Source: Bacilli bacterium
GTDB lineage: Bacteria; Bacillota_I; Bacilli_A; RF39; UBA660
NCBI GenBank assembly: GCA_029100965.1
Contig: JAQXQC010000011.1
Coordinates: 1 to 42,967, forward strand
DNA length: 42,967 nucleotides
Reading direction: 5' to 3'
A program made the translations under genes and the position numbers. Under the pieces are notes generated by a model. It made no database searches and was not told the origin of the DNA. It saw only the letters and a program-made list of their open reading frames with translations. Shown here piece after piece: positions 12,764-20,638 of this stretch (its first letter is position 1; each line of letters begins with the position of its first letter).

Positions 12764-15103
12764 ATGGTTCAAACAAATTTGCCCGTTTTGTTATTAAAAG
12801 ATACTGTTTTATTTCCTTATAACGAAATTCGATTAGAGTTTAGTACCAGTAAAGAAAAGTTAGTATTAGAAACAGCTTATCAGTATTATGACCAACAAAT
12901 ATTATTATTAAATTTAAATGATCCTTTAGAAGAAAATCCTAATATTGATGATTTACCTACCATTGGTGTAGTAGGAAAAATAAAATCAAAATTATCTTTA
13001 TCCAACGGAAATGAAAGAGTAGTTATTGCTGGATTAGAAAGAGTACAAGTTGTCAATTATTTAGAGAATGATTATGGTTATTTAGATTCTTTTGTAATTT
13101 CTGTACCAATAGAAGAAGTAGATGAGAAAGAAATAACAGCCTTAAGAAGAATTTTATTTCGGAATTTAAATACTTATATTGACTCTTCCTCTTTAATGAG
13201 TAATAGTGTAATAGGAAGAATTTCTGGAGTAAGTGATATTGGAAAGTTAACAGATATTGTTTGTGCTGAACTTCCTATTTCCTATCCTAAAAAAATCAAA
13301 TATTTACGCCAAGTTGGTTCAATTAGTAGAGTTAAACTATTACTAGAAGATTTAAAAAGTGAAATAGAAACAATTAAATTAGAAGATGAAATAGAGACTT
13401 CCTTAAAAAATAAAATAGATACTTCTCAAAGAAATTATTTACTCCATGAAAAAATTCGCATCATGAAAGAAGAATTAGGAGAATTCACAATAAAAGATAC
13501 AGAAGCCAATCAACTACGCCAAAGAATAAAAGAAAAAAAATTACCTAATCGAGTAAGAATTCGTTTAGAAGAAGAATTAAAAAGATATACCTTATCTTCA
13601 GAAGTTTCTCCTGAAGTTACAATAATTAGAACTTATATTGACTGGCTATTAAATTTGCCATGGTATGAAGGTACAAGGTCAAAATACCAATTAGATAAGG
13701 TAAAAGAAGTATTAAATGAAAGTCATTATGGATTGGATGTCGCTAAGAAGAGAATTATTGAATTTGTATCAGTAGTAGAAAAAGTAAAAAAAATAGAGAG
13801 TACAATTATTTGTTTAGTTGGTCCACCAGGTGTAGGAAAAACCACTTTAGCACATAGTATTGCTAATGCACTGGATAAAAAATTTGTTAAAATTAGTGTT
13901 GGTGGCATTTCTGATGAAGCAGAAATTGTTGGACATAGAAGAACTTATTTAGGAGCAAGTCCTGGTAAAATTATTCAAGGAATGAAAAAAGCTGGAGTAA
14001 ATAACCCTGTATTTTTAATTGATGAAGTTGATAAGTTGGGAAAGGATTATCATGGAGACCCTGCTTCAAGCCTTTTAGAAGTATTAGATAAAGAACAAAA
14101 TCAGCATTTTTGTGATAATTATATTGAAGAAGAATTTGATTTATCGAAAGTATTATTTATTTTAACCGCAAATGATATTACCAAAATTCCAAGTGCTTTA
14201 AGAGATAGATTAGAAATTATTGAAATATCTAGCTATACAAATTATGATAAAAAAGAAATCGCCAAAAAACATTTAGTTCCAAAGTTATTAAAAGAATATA
14301 GAATTAAAGATAATAATATTACAATTGATGATAGTGCAATTACTAAGATTATTGAAGATTATACCAAAGAAGCAGGTGCTAGGGAATTAAAAAGAAAAAT
14401 AGAAGAAATTTGCCGAGTAATCGTAACTGAGGATATTCATGATATTGTTATAACTAATGAAAATCTAGATACTTATCTAGGAACTTCTAAGTATTTTCAC
14501 TCTAAAAATGAAAAATTTACGGAAAGTGGAACATTAAATGCTCTAGCCTATACAATTTATGGGGGAGAGATTTTAAAAATATCGGTTACTTCTTATAAAG
14601 GAGAAGGAAAGTTAAAGGTTACAGGAAATATTGGAAAAGTAATGAAAGAAAGTGTGGAAGTCGCTCTTAGTTTTGTTAGAAGTAATGCGGAAAAATTTGG
14701 AATTGATGATTTATTATTTCAATTTAGAGATTTTCATGTTCATATTGAAGAGGGTGCTACCCCAAAAGATGGACCTAGTGCCGGGGTTGCTATTGCGACC
14801 GCTTTAATTAGTCTTTTAAAAAATGAAATTATTCCTTACGATATTAGTATGACGGGAGAAATTACTTTAAGAGGTTCTATTCTTGCTATTGGCGGATTAA
14901 AAGAAAAATTAATCGCTGCAATGGATAATGGAATAGAAAGAGTATTTATTCCTCTTCCTAATAAACAAGATTTAGAAGAAGTACCAGAAGAGGTGAAAAA
15001 AAGTCTAGATTTAGTTTTAGTAAAGAATTATTTTGATATTTATTATTATTTATTTAATATGAATGGTAATCCTCCATTAGAAGAAGAAAAAGAAGGTAAC
15101 TGA
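12764..15103 (+). CDS. lon: ATP-dependent protease Lon
   Basis: Cytosolic AAA+ protease that unfolds and degrades damaged and regulatory proteins. 779 aa, the usual LonA length. LAN substrate-binding domain at about 5-190 (begins NLPVLLLKDTVLFPYNEI), coiled-coil linker, AAA+ module with Walker A GPPGVGKTT and Walker B VFLIDEVDKLG, and C-terminal protease domain with the catalytic Ser in PKDGPSAGVA and Lys in GLKEKLIAA. The start is the ATG at 12764, with GAAGGAAG just upstream; the ATG at 12710 lies inside the promoter. Single-gene transcript: its own promoter and a terminator that overlaps its last codons. No CtsR or HrcA operator was recognised. Confidence 0.96.
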   Translation: MVQTNLPVLLLKDTVLFPYNEIRLEFSTSKEKLVLETAYQYYDQQILLLNLNDPLEENPNIDDLPTIGVVGKIKSKLSLSNGNERVVIAGLERVQVVNYLENDYGYLDSFVISVPIEEVDEKEITALRRILFRNLNTYIDSSSLMSNSVIGRISGVSDIGKLTDIVCAELPISYPKKIKYLRQVGSISRVKLLLEDLKSEIETIKLEDEIETSLKNKIDTSQRNYLLHEKIRIMKEELGEFTIKDTEANQLRQRIKEKKLPNRVRIRLEEELKRYTLSSEVSPEVTIIRTYIDWLLNLPWYEGTRSKYQLDKVKEVLNESHYGLDVAKKRIIEFVSVVEKVKKIESTIICLVGPPGVGKTTLAHSIANALDKKFVKISVGGISDEAEIVGHRRTYLGASPGKIIQGMKKAGVNNPVFLIDEVDKLGKDYHGDPASSLLEVLDKEQNQHFCDNYIEEEFDLSKVLFILTANDITKIPSALRDRLEIIEISSYTNYDKKEIAKKHLVPKLLKEYRIKDNNITIDDSAITKIIEDYTKEAGARELKRKIEEICRVIVTEDIHDIVITNENLDTYLGTSKYFHSKNEKFTESGTLNALAYTIYGGEILKISVTSYKGEGKLKVTGNIGKVMKESVEVALSFVRSNAEKFGIDDLLFQFRDFHVHIEEGATPKDGPSAGVAIATALISLLKNEIIPYDISMTGEITLRGSILAIGGLKEKLIAAMDNGIERVFIPLPNKQDLEEVPEEVKKSLDLVLVKNYFDIYYYLFNMNGNPPLEEEKEGN

Positions 15104-15120
15104 GAAAAACTTCTTTTTTT
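15087..15120 (+). terminator. Terminator overlapping the end of lon
   Basis: AAAAAGAAG (15087-15095) pairs with CTTCTTTTT (15110-15118); the stop codon lies in the loop and the T run is part of the second arm. Confidence 0.6.
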
Positions 15121-15196
15121 CTAACTTTTTTCTTTTGAAGTATTTTCTTTTTTCTTTATTTTTTATATAATAGAACGAGAAAAGAGGATAGATAAG

Positions 15197-15460
15197 ATGG
15201 AAATACAAAAAAGAGTAAGTGATATATCAAAAGTTGTGGATAGTCAGTGGAACGCTAATCATAATTACAATCAAATCAGAGAAGCAAATGAAAAAAGACA
15301 ACAGCATTTTAATAAAATGTTTAATATTAAAGATAAAAAGGAAAGAGATAAGGAAATTTTAGAAGCCAATAGTATTGAAGGAAGATTAAAAAGATTAGAA
15401 GGAAATATGCAAGCTTCTAAAGGAAATGAACTATTTAGAAATAGAAATAATTTTAGGTGA
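15197..15460 (+). CDS. Small charged coiled-coil protein
   Basis: An 87-aa highly charged protein of unknown function, almost entirely predicted helix (Glu/Lys/Arg/Asn-rich, for example NEKRQQHFNKMFNIKDKKER). No Cys, no membrane segment. AGAGGATAG precedes the ATG and a TATAAT lies upstream at about 15163. Its stop codon overlaps the ribosome site of rnhB, so the two are co-translated. It is probably a lineage-specific protein; no family recognised. Confidence 0.65.
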   Translation: MEIQKRVSDISKVVDSQWNANHNYNQIREANEKRQQHFNKMFNIKDKKERDKEILEANSIEGRLKRLEGNMQASKGNELFRNRNNFR

Positions 15461-15464
15461 GAAA

Positions 15465-16106
15465 ATGGAAGACTTATACTGCTATGAGAGAGAATTAATT
15501 CAAGAAGGAAAAAAAGTGATTGCTGGTGTAGATGAAGTCGGAAGAGGTCCTTTAGTTGGAAATGTCGTAGCTGCTTGTGTTATTTTACCATTAAATTATC
15601 AATTAGAAGGATTAACAGATTCTAAAAAATTATCTTCTAAAAAAAGAGATAAATTTTATGATATTTTAATGAAAGATGCATTAGCGATTGGGATAGGAGA
15701 AGTAAGCCCAAAAATTATTGATGAAGTAAATATCTATCAAGCAACTAAATTAGCAATGAAAGAAGCCATCGAGAAGGCTAATGAAAAAATAAAATTAGAG
15801 CATATTTTAATTGATGCCATGCCACTGGAGTTAGAAATTCCAACAACTTCTATTATTAAAGGAGATAGTAAGAGTTTGTCTATTGCTGCAGCATCAGTTA
15901 TCGCTAAAGTCACAAGGGATAGAGAACTTTGTGAATTAGATAAGATTTATCCTATGTATGATTTTGCAAATAATAAGGGCTATGGAACAAAAAAACATTT
16001 AGAAGCCATTTCTAAGTATGGCATTTGTAAATATCATCGTCTAAGTTATGCTCCAGTTTTAAAGTATAAAGATAAAATAAATGAAATTGATCAAGTTCAC
16101 ATCTAG
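15465..16106 (+). CDS. rnhB: Ribonuclease HII
   Basis: Endonuclease that nicks RNA/DNA hybrids and single ribonucleotides in DNA, starting ribonucleotide excision repair. 213 aa. The signature GVDEVGRGPLVGNVVAACV holds the first catalytic Asp and Glu; further acidic residues lie in DSKKLSSKKR, LIDAMPL and AAASVIAKVTRDR. KGYGTKKHLEAI is the conserved substrate-binding stretch. I start at the ATG at 15465 (AGGTGAG five bases before) rather than 15426, which would run into the upstream gene. Terminator immediately after. Confidence 0.95.
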   Translation: MEDLYCYERELIQEGKKVIAGVDEVGRGPLVGNVVAACVILPLNYQLEGLTDSKKLSSKKRDKFYDILMKDALAIGIGEVSPKIIDEVNIYQATKLAMKEAIEKANEKIKLEHILIDAMPLELEIPTTSIIKGDSKSLSIAAASVIAKVTRDRELCELDKIYPMYDFANNKGYGTKKHLEAISKYGICKYHRLSYAPVLKYKDKINEIDQVHI

Positions 16107-16128
16107 CTTTTTGAATGTGGATTTTTTT
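16096..16128 (+). terminator. Terminator after rnhB
   Basis: TTCACAT (16096-16102) pairs with ATGTGGA (16115-16121, one G-T pair), followed by seven Ts. The first arm is within the last rnhB codons. Confidence 0.7.
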
Positions 16129-16159
16129 ATGGACAAACTTAATTAAGCCATAATATAAA

Positions 16160-16193
16160 TAAAAAAATTAGTATCTCAAGATTGAAATACTAA
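16160..16193 (-). terminator. Terminator of def
   Basis: On the minus strand TTAGTAT/ATACTAA arms (16187-16193 and 16168-16174) are followed by a run of seven Ts, directly after the def stop codon. Confidence 0.75.
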
Positions 16194-16194
16194 C

Positions 16195-16743
16195 TTAAAT
16201 TTCTCTCATTTCTTCTGCATTTTTATAAGGATCTTTTGGATCGATATGATCATAGAATAGAATTCCGTGCAAATGATCCATTTCGTGTTGAAAAGCAATT
16301 GCCAGTTCTTCTCTTGCACGATATTTAATCTTATTTCCCTCAACATCGTATCCAGTAAAAGTAACTCTAGCATATCTTGGTACAATACCTTCTACATCAC
16401 GATTTACACTTAAACATCCTTCTCCTCCCGAAGAATAAATCAATTCTTCAGAATGAGAAATCAATTTAGGATTAATTAACACATAATTTTTAAAAACATT
16501 TTCTTTCTCTTCGTGGCAAACAACAAAGAAATTTTTATTCATTCCAACTTGAGGAGCAGCTAGTCCCATACCAGGTCTTAAATGATATTTTTCTGCTTTT
16601 TCTTCTATTTGAGAAAAGTGTAAGTGTTCTAACATATCATGAATTAATTTTTTATCTTTATCATTTAAAGGAAATTCCATATCAGTATTTTTAGCACGAA
16701 TTCTTTTATCTTTTTCATCTAATATATCACTTGTTAAAAGCAT
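16195..16743 (-). CDS. def: Peptide deformylase
   Basis: Metalloenzyme that removes the formyl group from the first Met of new proteins, the step before methionine aminopeptidase (map at 31112). 182 aa, Firmicute type 2 length. The three motifs are present: GMGLAAPQVG, EGCLSV (metal-binding Cys) and QHEMDHLHG (metal-binding HExxH variant, HEMDH). Ribosome site AAGGAAGTG. Single gene with its own terminator; an inverted repeat TTGTGA/TCACAA lies in its promoter/leader. Confidence 0.96.
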   Translation of the reverse strand: MLLTSDILDEKDKRIRAKNTDMEFPLNDKDKKLIHDMLEHLHFSQIEEKAEKYHLRPGMGLAAPQVGMNKNFFVVCHEEKENVFKNYVLINPKLISHSEELIYSSGGEGCLSVNRDVEGIVPRYARVTFTGYDVEGNKIKYRAREELAIAFQHEMDHLHGILFYDHIDPKDPYKNAEEMREI

Positions 16744-16755
16744 AAAATCACTTCC

Positions 16756-16777
16756 TTGTGAATATATATTATCACAA
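16756..16777. promoter_or_regulatory. Inverted repeat in def promoter region
   Basis: TTGTGA (16756-16761) and TCACAA (16772-16777) with a 10-base AT spacer that contains TATATT-type -10 sequences for def on the minus strand. Candidate operator or leader hairpin. Confidence 0.35.
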
Positions 16778-16782
16778 ATTAT

Positions 16783-16813
16783 AAAAAAAAGAAAGGATTT
16801 ATTCCTTCCTTTC
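16783..16813 (-). terminator. Terminator of the YjcZ-like gene
   Basis: On the minus strand GAAAGGA (complement of 16807-16813) pairs with TCCTTTC (complement of 16791-16797), then eight Ts. It lies just after the stop of the 59-aa gene. Confidence 0.7.
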
Positions 16814-16815
16814 GA

Positions 16816-16995
16816 CTAGACCGTAACTCTAGCACCAATAATAATAACAAGTAAAATAAATAATACTAAGATAATAGCAGCACTATAACCAGTTCCCCCA
16901 CTATAACCATATCCACCATATACAGGATAACTTCCTACATTATTACATCCACAAGAATTATTATATCCGCCACTATATCCACCATAATAATACAT
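16816..16995 (-). CDS. YjcZ-family small sporulation protein
   Basis: A 59-aa gene too short for most ORF cut-offs. Translation starts MYYYGGYSGGYNNS, continues with further Gly/Tyr/Ser repeats, then a hydrophobic helix at about 39-54 (AAIILVLFILLVIIIGA) and a short tail ending RVTV. This Gly/Tyr-rich head plus single ILVLFILLIIVG helix is the YjcZ layout of small proteins linked to Bacillus spores. A near-perfect ribosome site (AAAGGAGGT) lies six bases before the ATG, and a terminator follows. A sigma-E-like promoter can be proposed upstream. It fits the spore-former content of the window. Function in the family is unknown. Confidence 0.8.
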   Translation of the reverse strand: MYYYGGYSGGYNNSCGCNNVGSYPVYGGYGYSGGTGYSAAIILVLFILLVIIIGARVTV

Positions 16996-17021
16996 AATTT
17001 TACCTCCTTTACATATCTAAT

Positions 17022-17050
17022 ATAGTTTACGCATAAAAAGAATATATGAC
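17022..17050 (-). promoter_or_regulatory. Possible sigma-E promoter of the YjcZ-like gene
   Basis: On the minus strand GTCATATA (17043-17050) is one base from the sigma-E -35 consensus, 13 bases before TAAACTAT (17022-17029), which matches the -10 consensus CATACAAT at five of eight positions. Weak but suitably placed. Confidence 0.3.
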
Positions 17051-17067
17051 ATTATTTTTAAATCATA

Positions 17068-17096
17068 TTTACAATTAAAATCTTTTTTGTTATAAT
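17068..17096 (+). promoter_or_regulatory. Sigma-A promoter of uppP
   Basis: TTTACA (17068-17073), 17-bp spacer, TATAAT (17091-17096), 29 bases before the uppP start. Confidence 0.75.
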
Positions 17097-17124
17097 GACT
17101 TAGGAAAAGAAAGAGGGTTAATTC

Positions 17125-17928
17125 ATGGAATTTATTAAATGTATTGTTTTAGGAGTTGTTCAAGGAATAGGAGAATTTTTACCAATCTCATCATCAGCTC
17201 ATTTAATTTTAGTTCCTTATTTATTAGGATGGAAAGAGTCTTCTATGGCTTTTGATATTGCCCTACACTTTGGAACATTAATGGCAGTTTTAGTAATTTA
17301 CTTTAAAGATTGGTGGAATTTATTTATTGGAGCTTGTAAAAATCTCTTTAAAAAGGAAGATACTACAGAAGGAAAAATGTTTTGGTATTTAGTAGTAGCA
17401 ACAATACCAGCAGCCTTAGTAGGATTCCTATTAGATGATGTTATTGAAGGATTCTTTCGTAATCAGATATGGGCAATTGCTTTATTATTAGCCCTAATGG
17501 GAGTATTCATTTATGCTGGTGATAAATGGGCAAGTAAACATTATCGAAAAAAAGAAGTTCCTTTTGAAAAAATAACTTTAAAGCAGGCGTTTTTAGTAGG
17601 ATGTTCTCAAGCATTTGCTGTTTTTCCAGGATTTTCTAGAAGTGGTACCACAATATTAGCAGGAAGATTAATGGGACTTAGCAAAGAAGCTATTACTAAA
17701 TTTACCTTTTTAATGTCAGTTCCTATTATTGCAGGGGCTACAGTCTTAAAAATTGGAGAATTACAAATGACTAGCGAAGTTATTATTGGAATTATCACCT
17801 CTTTTGTTGTAGGAGTAATAAGTATTAAATTTTTACTTCAATATATTAAGAAACATGATTTTTCTATCTTTGCTTTTTATCGCATTATTATTGCAATATT
17901 AGTATACATTAAATTAATTTGGTTTTAA
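17125..17928 (+). CDS. uppP: Undecaprenyl-diphosphatase UppP
   Basis: Integral membrane phosphatase that recycles undecaprenyl diphosphate to the monophosphate carrier for cell-wall synthesis; overproduction gives bacitracin resistance. 267 aa with about eight membrane helices. The two active-site motifs are present: GVVQGIGEFLPISSSAH near the N-terminus and PGFSRSGTT at about 170. AGAGGG precedes the ATG. A tRNA gene starts 12 bases after the stop, before any terminator, so tRNA-Thr is probably on the same transcript. Confidence 0.96.
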   Translation: MEFIKCIVLGVVQGIGEFLPISSSAHLILVPYLLGWKESSMAFDIALHFGTLMAVLVIYFKDWWNLFIGACKNLFKKEDTTEGKMFWYLVVATIPAALVGFLLDDVIEGFFRNQIWAIALLLALMGVFIYAGDKWASKHYRKKEVPFEKITLKQAFLVGCSQAFAVFPGFSRSGTTILAGRLMGLSKEAITKFTFLMSVPIIAGATVLKIGELQMTSEVIIGIITSFVVGVISIKFLLQYIKKHDFSIFAFYRIIIAILVYIKLIWF

Positions 17929-17940
17929 TAACCAATTTCT

Positions 17941-18014
17941 GCCGTAATAGTATAATGGTATTACGAGGCCATGGTAAGGCTTTAACGTAGGTCCGATTCC
18001 TACTTACGGCACCA
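17941..18014 (+). tRNA. tRNA-Thr (anticodon GGT)
   Basis: Full cloverleaf: acceptor GCCGTAA/TTACGGC, D arm with GG at 17957-17958, anticodon stem AGGCC/GGCTT (one G-T pair) around loop ATGGTAA with anticodon GGT at 17973-17975, T arm GTAGG-TCCGATT-CCTAC, discriminator A and encoded CCA. G1-C72, C2-G71 and anticodon G35-U36 fit threonine identity. The D stem has only three good pairs. It reads ACC and ACT codons. Confidence 0.9.
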
Positions 18015-18026
18015 TTAAAGTATTAT

Positions 18027-18050
18027 GCACATTTAAATAATGTGCTTTTT
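18027..18050 (+). terminator. Terminator after uppP-tRNA-Thr
   Basis: GCACATT (18027-18033) pairs with AATGTGC (18039-18045) around a 5-nt loop, then five Ts. Confidence 0.85.
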
Positions 18051-18119
18051 ATATACCAAAAATACTTAATCAGTACTTTTGTAATAGATAAAGTTTTTTT
18101 CAATAAAGTTTCTTTATTG

Positions 18120-18148
18120 TTGACAAGCAAAAAAATCAGGTATACAAT
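18120..18148 (+). promoter_or_regulatory. Strong sigma-A promoter
   Basis: TTGACA (18120-18125), 17-bp spacer, TACAAT (18143-18148). The start point near 18155 shows that the ATG at 18149 is not the translation start of the next gene. Confidence 0.8.
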
Positions 18149-18175
18149 ATGCAACCAGAAAAGGGGATTTTTATT

Positions 18176-18778
18176 ATGACAGAAAATACAAGAATTTTTT
18201 TAGATTTTTTAATAGATAACGGTTTCAATCCAGAAAATTATAGAAATATTTTAGAAATTATCCAATCAGTTCCTAATTCAGTATCAAAATACCTAAAAAA
18301 TTATCCACAATTTCTATTATCAGAAAAAGTAGATTATTCAGAATTAATATCTTATCAAATAAAAGGAGCTAATGGTTATATTGACAAAAATGGAAGAATA
18401 ATTGTTCCTAAAACAGAAGAAGGAGATAAATATTTTAAAGATTTAGCAAAAAACTTAAAATTATACTGTAATAAAAAAATTCCTTATTACTATCCAATTA
18501 TCAGCGAATTTGATTCTTTGATAGCTTATTATGATTTAAATAGGGAACAACAAATTTCTATCAATCAAATAGTAAATACAACCATTCCATTAATAGAAGA
18601 TAAGTATATTGGCTTTATTGCTGATACTAATAGTCAAGAGAAAATAACCAAAAATATAGAAATTTTTTCTATATTATTAGAAGTAATTAAATCTAATTCT
18701 AGACAAGATTATACCATGATTCATGATACCATAAATAGTCAAGGTAAAGAATTGTACTTAATAAAAAGAAAAAAATAA
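18176..18778 (+). CDS. Protein of unknown function
   Basis: A 200-aa soluble protein, not recognised. It begins MTENTRIFLDFLIDNGFNPE and has no signal peptide or membrane helix; a central Tyr-rich segment (KIPYYYPIISEFDSLIAYY) and a basic end (LIKRKK) stand out. The start is the ATG at 18176, nine bases after AAGGGG; the earlier ATG at 18149 is part of the promoter -10 region. It has a strong promoter of its own and may continue into the next two genes, as no terminator is visible until 20327. Likely lineage-specific. Confidence 0.75.
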   Translation: MTENTRIFLDFLIDNGFNPENYRNILEIIQSVPNSVSKYLKNYPQFLLSEKVDYSELISYQIKGANGYIDKNGRIIVPKTEEGDKYFKDLAKNLKLYCNKKIPYYYPIISEFDSLIAYYDLNREQQISINQIVNTTIPLIEDKYIGFIADTNSQEKITKNIEIFSILLEVIKSNSRQDYTMIHDTINSQGKELYLIKRKK

Positions 18779-18860
18779 AAATATTGTTTATATATAATTT
18801 ACTTCCTTGAAATATTTCATATAGTAATATAAAATATAAATAGAGAAAGGAAGATAAAAA

Positions 18861-19424
18861 ATGCAATATAATTATCCAATAAAATATTCAATAATGCCAA
18901 TTTATGCATATGTTGGAGATAATTTAAGTAACAATCATGCATTAAATATTTATAATTCTATAGTAAGATATGGGCATGAACATCTAGAAATAATTGGCTA
19001 TGTTGTTTCTAAATGTTATATTCTTAGTGAGATTAATTCATTTTTATCAGATGGAACAACAAATACTTCTTATAAAGTAGTTTTTCCTTATCAAAAAGTT
19101 AATCATAAAGGAAGAGAAACTTATCGCAAAGTAGAGCCTACAAGATATGATGCACAAATAGGAGAGATATATGATACTACAGAAGAAGCAACACTAGCTA
19201 AAAATGAATTAAACCAAATCATTTTATCAGAAGAATTATCAAGAATTACAAGAAATAAAAACTATCAAGAAAATGTTGAATTTATTCAACAAGCATTCGA
19301 AGAAAGAATAAAAAGATTTAATGAATTAGAAAAAGAAATTGAAGAAAATACCCAAGAAATGATTGTATCTGAAAATAAAAAACAGAATTTGTCCATATTA
19401 CAAAAAAATTTGAAAAAGCAATAA
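18861..19424 (+). CDS. Protein of unknown function with C-terminal coiled coil
   Basis: A 187-aa soluble protein. Residues 1-120 look globular (for example IYAYVGDNLSNNHALNIYNS, IGEIYDTTEEA); residues from about 125 to the end are Glu/Lys/Asn-rich and should form a long coiled coil. GAAAGGAAG lies ten bases before the ATG. It sits between another orphan gene and the DUF362 gene in the same direction. No family recognised. Confidence 0.7.
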   Translation: MQYNYPIKYSIMPIYAYVGDNLSNNHALNIYNSIVRYGHEHLEIIGYVVSKCYILSEINSFLSDGTTNTSYKVVFPYQKVNHKGRETYRKVEPTRYDAQIGEIYDTTEEATLAKNELNQIILSEELSRITRNKNYQENVEFIQQAFEERIKRFNELEKEIEENTQEMIVSENKKQNLSILQKNLKKQ

Positions 19425-19460
19425 TTTTGTAGTAGAATAAATTTTGAAAGGATGAGTAAG

Positions 19461-20327
19461 ATGAAAAGTAAAGTATATTTTATGAAAGAAATCACTTCAG
19501 ATAATCTAGTAAAAATATATCATGCATTAAACAAAGAATTACCAGGAAAAGTAGCAATTAAGGTTCATTCAGGAGAAGCAGGAAATCAAAACTATTTACG
19601 ACCTTCTTTTTTTAAGCAAATCGTAGATGAAGTAAAAGGAACGATTGTAGAATGCAATACTGCCTATGATGGAGCAAGAAATACAACAGAAAAACATCTT
19701 CAATTAATGAAAGAACATGAATGGAACAAATACTTTAAAGTAGATATTTTAGATAGTGAAGGCCCAGATATAGAACTAAATATCCCAAATGGAAAAGTAA
19801 TAAAAAAAGATTATATAGGAAAAAATATAAAAAATTATGATTCATGTTTAGTATTATCTCACTTCAAAGGACATCCTATGGGAGGATATGGAGGAGCATT
19901 AAAACAATTATCCATTGGCTTTGCCTCTTCTTATGGAAAAACTTATATTCATGGAGCAGGAAAACCAGAAGAAAAATGGACTGCTAATCATGATAAGTTT
20001 TTAGAATCTATGGCAGATGCGGCTTCTTCAGTACATCAATATTTTAAAGGAAATATTTGTTATATTAATATTATGTGTAATATGTCAGTAGATTGCGACT
20101 GTTGTGCTGTTGCAGAAGATCCTTGTATGGAAGACATTGGCATCTTAGCGTCCACAGATCCAATTGCTTTAGACCAAGCTTGCATTGATTTAGTTTATCA
20201 ATCAAAAGATCCAGGAAGAAATCATTTAGTTGAGAGAATAGAATCTAGAAACGGAAGACATACTATAGATGTAGCATCTACTCTAGGATTTGGAACAAAA
20301 GAGTATGAACTTATTGAAATAAAATAA
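19461..20327 (+). CDS. DUF362 family protein
   Basis: A 288-aa member of the DUF362 family, whose biochemical role is unknown though some members are fused to ferredoxins. Typical features: KVAIKVHSGEAGN near the start, CNTAYDGARNTTEKH, SHFKGHPMGGYGGALKQLSIG in the middle, CYINIMCNMSVDCDCC with four clustered Cys, and DPIALDQACIDLV near the end. The Cys cluster may bind a metal or Fe-S centre. I use the ATG at 19461, eight bases after AAAGGA; the ATG at 19452 is too close to the ribosome site. A long hairpin terminator follows at once. Confidence 0.85.
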   Translation: MKSKVYFMKEITSDNLVKIYHALNKELPGKVAIKVHSGEAGNQNYLRPSFFKQIVDEVKGTIVECNTAYDGARNTTEKHLQLMKEHEWNKYFKVDILDSEGPDIELNIPNGKVIKKDYIGKNIKNYDSCLVLSHFKGHPMGGYGGALKQLSIGFASSYGKTYIHGAGKPEEKWTANHDKFLESMADAASSVHQYFKGNICYINIMCNMSVDCDCCAVAEDPCMEDIGILASTDPIALDQACIDLVYQSKDPGRNHLVERIESRNGRHTIDVASTLGFGTKEYELIEIK

Positions 20328-20380
20328 ATAAAGAGATAGTTTTCAACTTAAAGTTTAGTTGATTCAACTATCTCTTTATT
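20327..20380. terminator. Long hairpin terminator after the DUF362 gene
   Basis: A perfect 15-bp stem, AATAAAGAGATAGTT (20327-20341) with its complement (20366-20380), plus an inner CAACT/AGTTG stem. The first arm begins at the stop codon. The T run is short, so it may act on both strands. Confidence 0.7.
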
Positions 20381-20414
20381 GCTTTTCTCTTTAAAATAAC
20401 ATATGCTAAATTTG

Positions 20415-20560
20415 TAAAGGAGAACTAAAGTATTAACTAACTAATTAAAATAGAAATCTGCAGTTTGAGTCTCCTTTAACCAGTCAATTTAATTGCTGTA
20501 AAAAAATAGATATAAATCCACAGCGCGAGCATTATTATATTACTAGTTTAACAATAATGC
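20415..20560 (+). other. Structured intergenic region of unknown kind
   Basis: The 311 bases between the DUF362 and arylsulfotransferase genes hold no coding frame but three clear stems in a row: TAAAGGAGA/TCTCCTTTA (20415-20423/20470-20478), GCTGT/ACAGC (20495-20499/20520-20524) and GCATTATT/AATAATGC (20529-20536/20553-20560). CAGCGCGAGC at 20521-20530 is unusually GC-rich for this DNA. A further stem (AATCAA-ATAGAA with TTCTAT-TTGATT, 20583-20624) lies just before the next gene. It could be a cis-regulatory leader or small RNA; no known riboswitch matches. Confidence 0.35.
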
Positions 20561-20638
20561 AAAAAATATAATAGAAAGGATTAATCAACTATAGAATTAA
20601 TTAATAATTTCTATAAGATTGATTATACGAGAGAAAAA

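Noticed and set aside
17941-18014. tRNA-Gly or tRNA-Gln reading because of the D-arm
   Set aside because: The loop ATGGTAA places GGT as anticodon, and G1-C72, C2-G71 support Thr.
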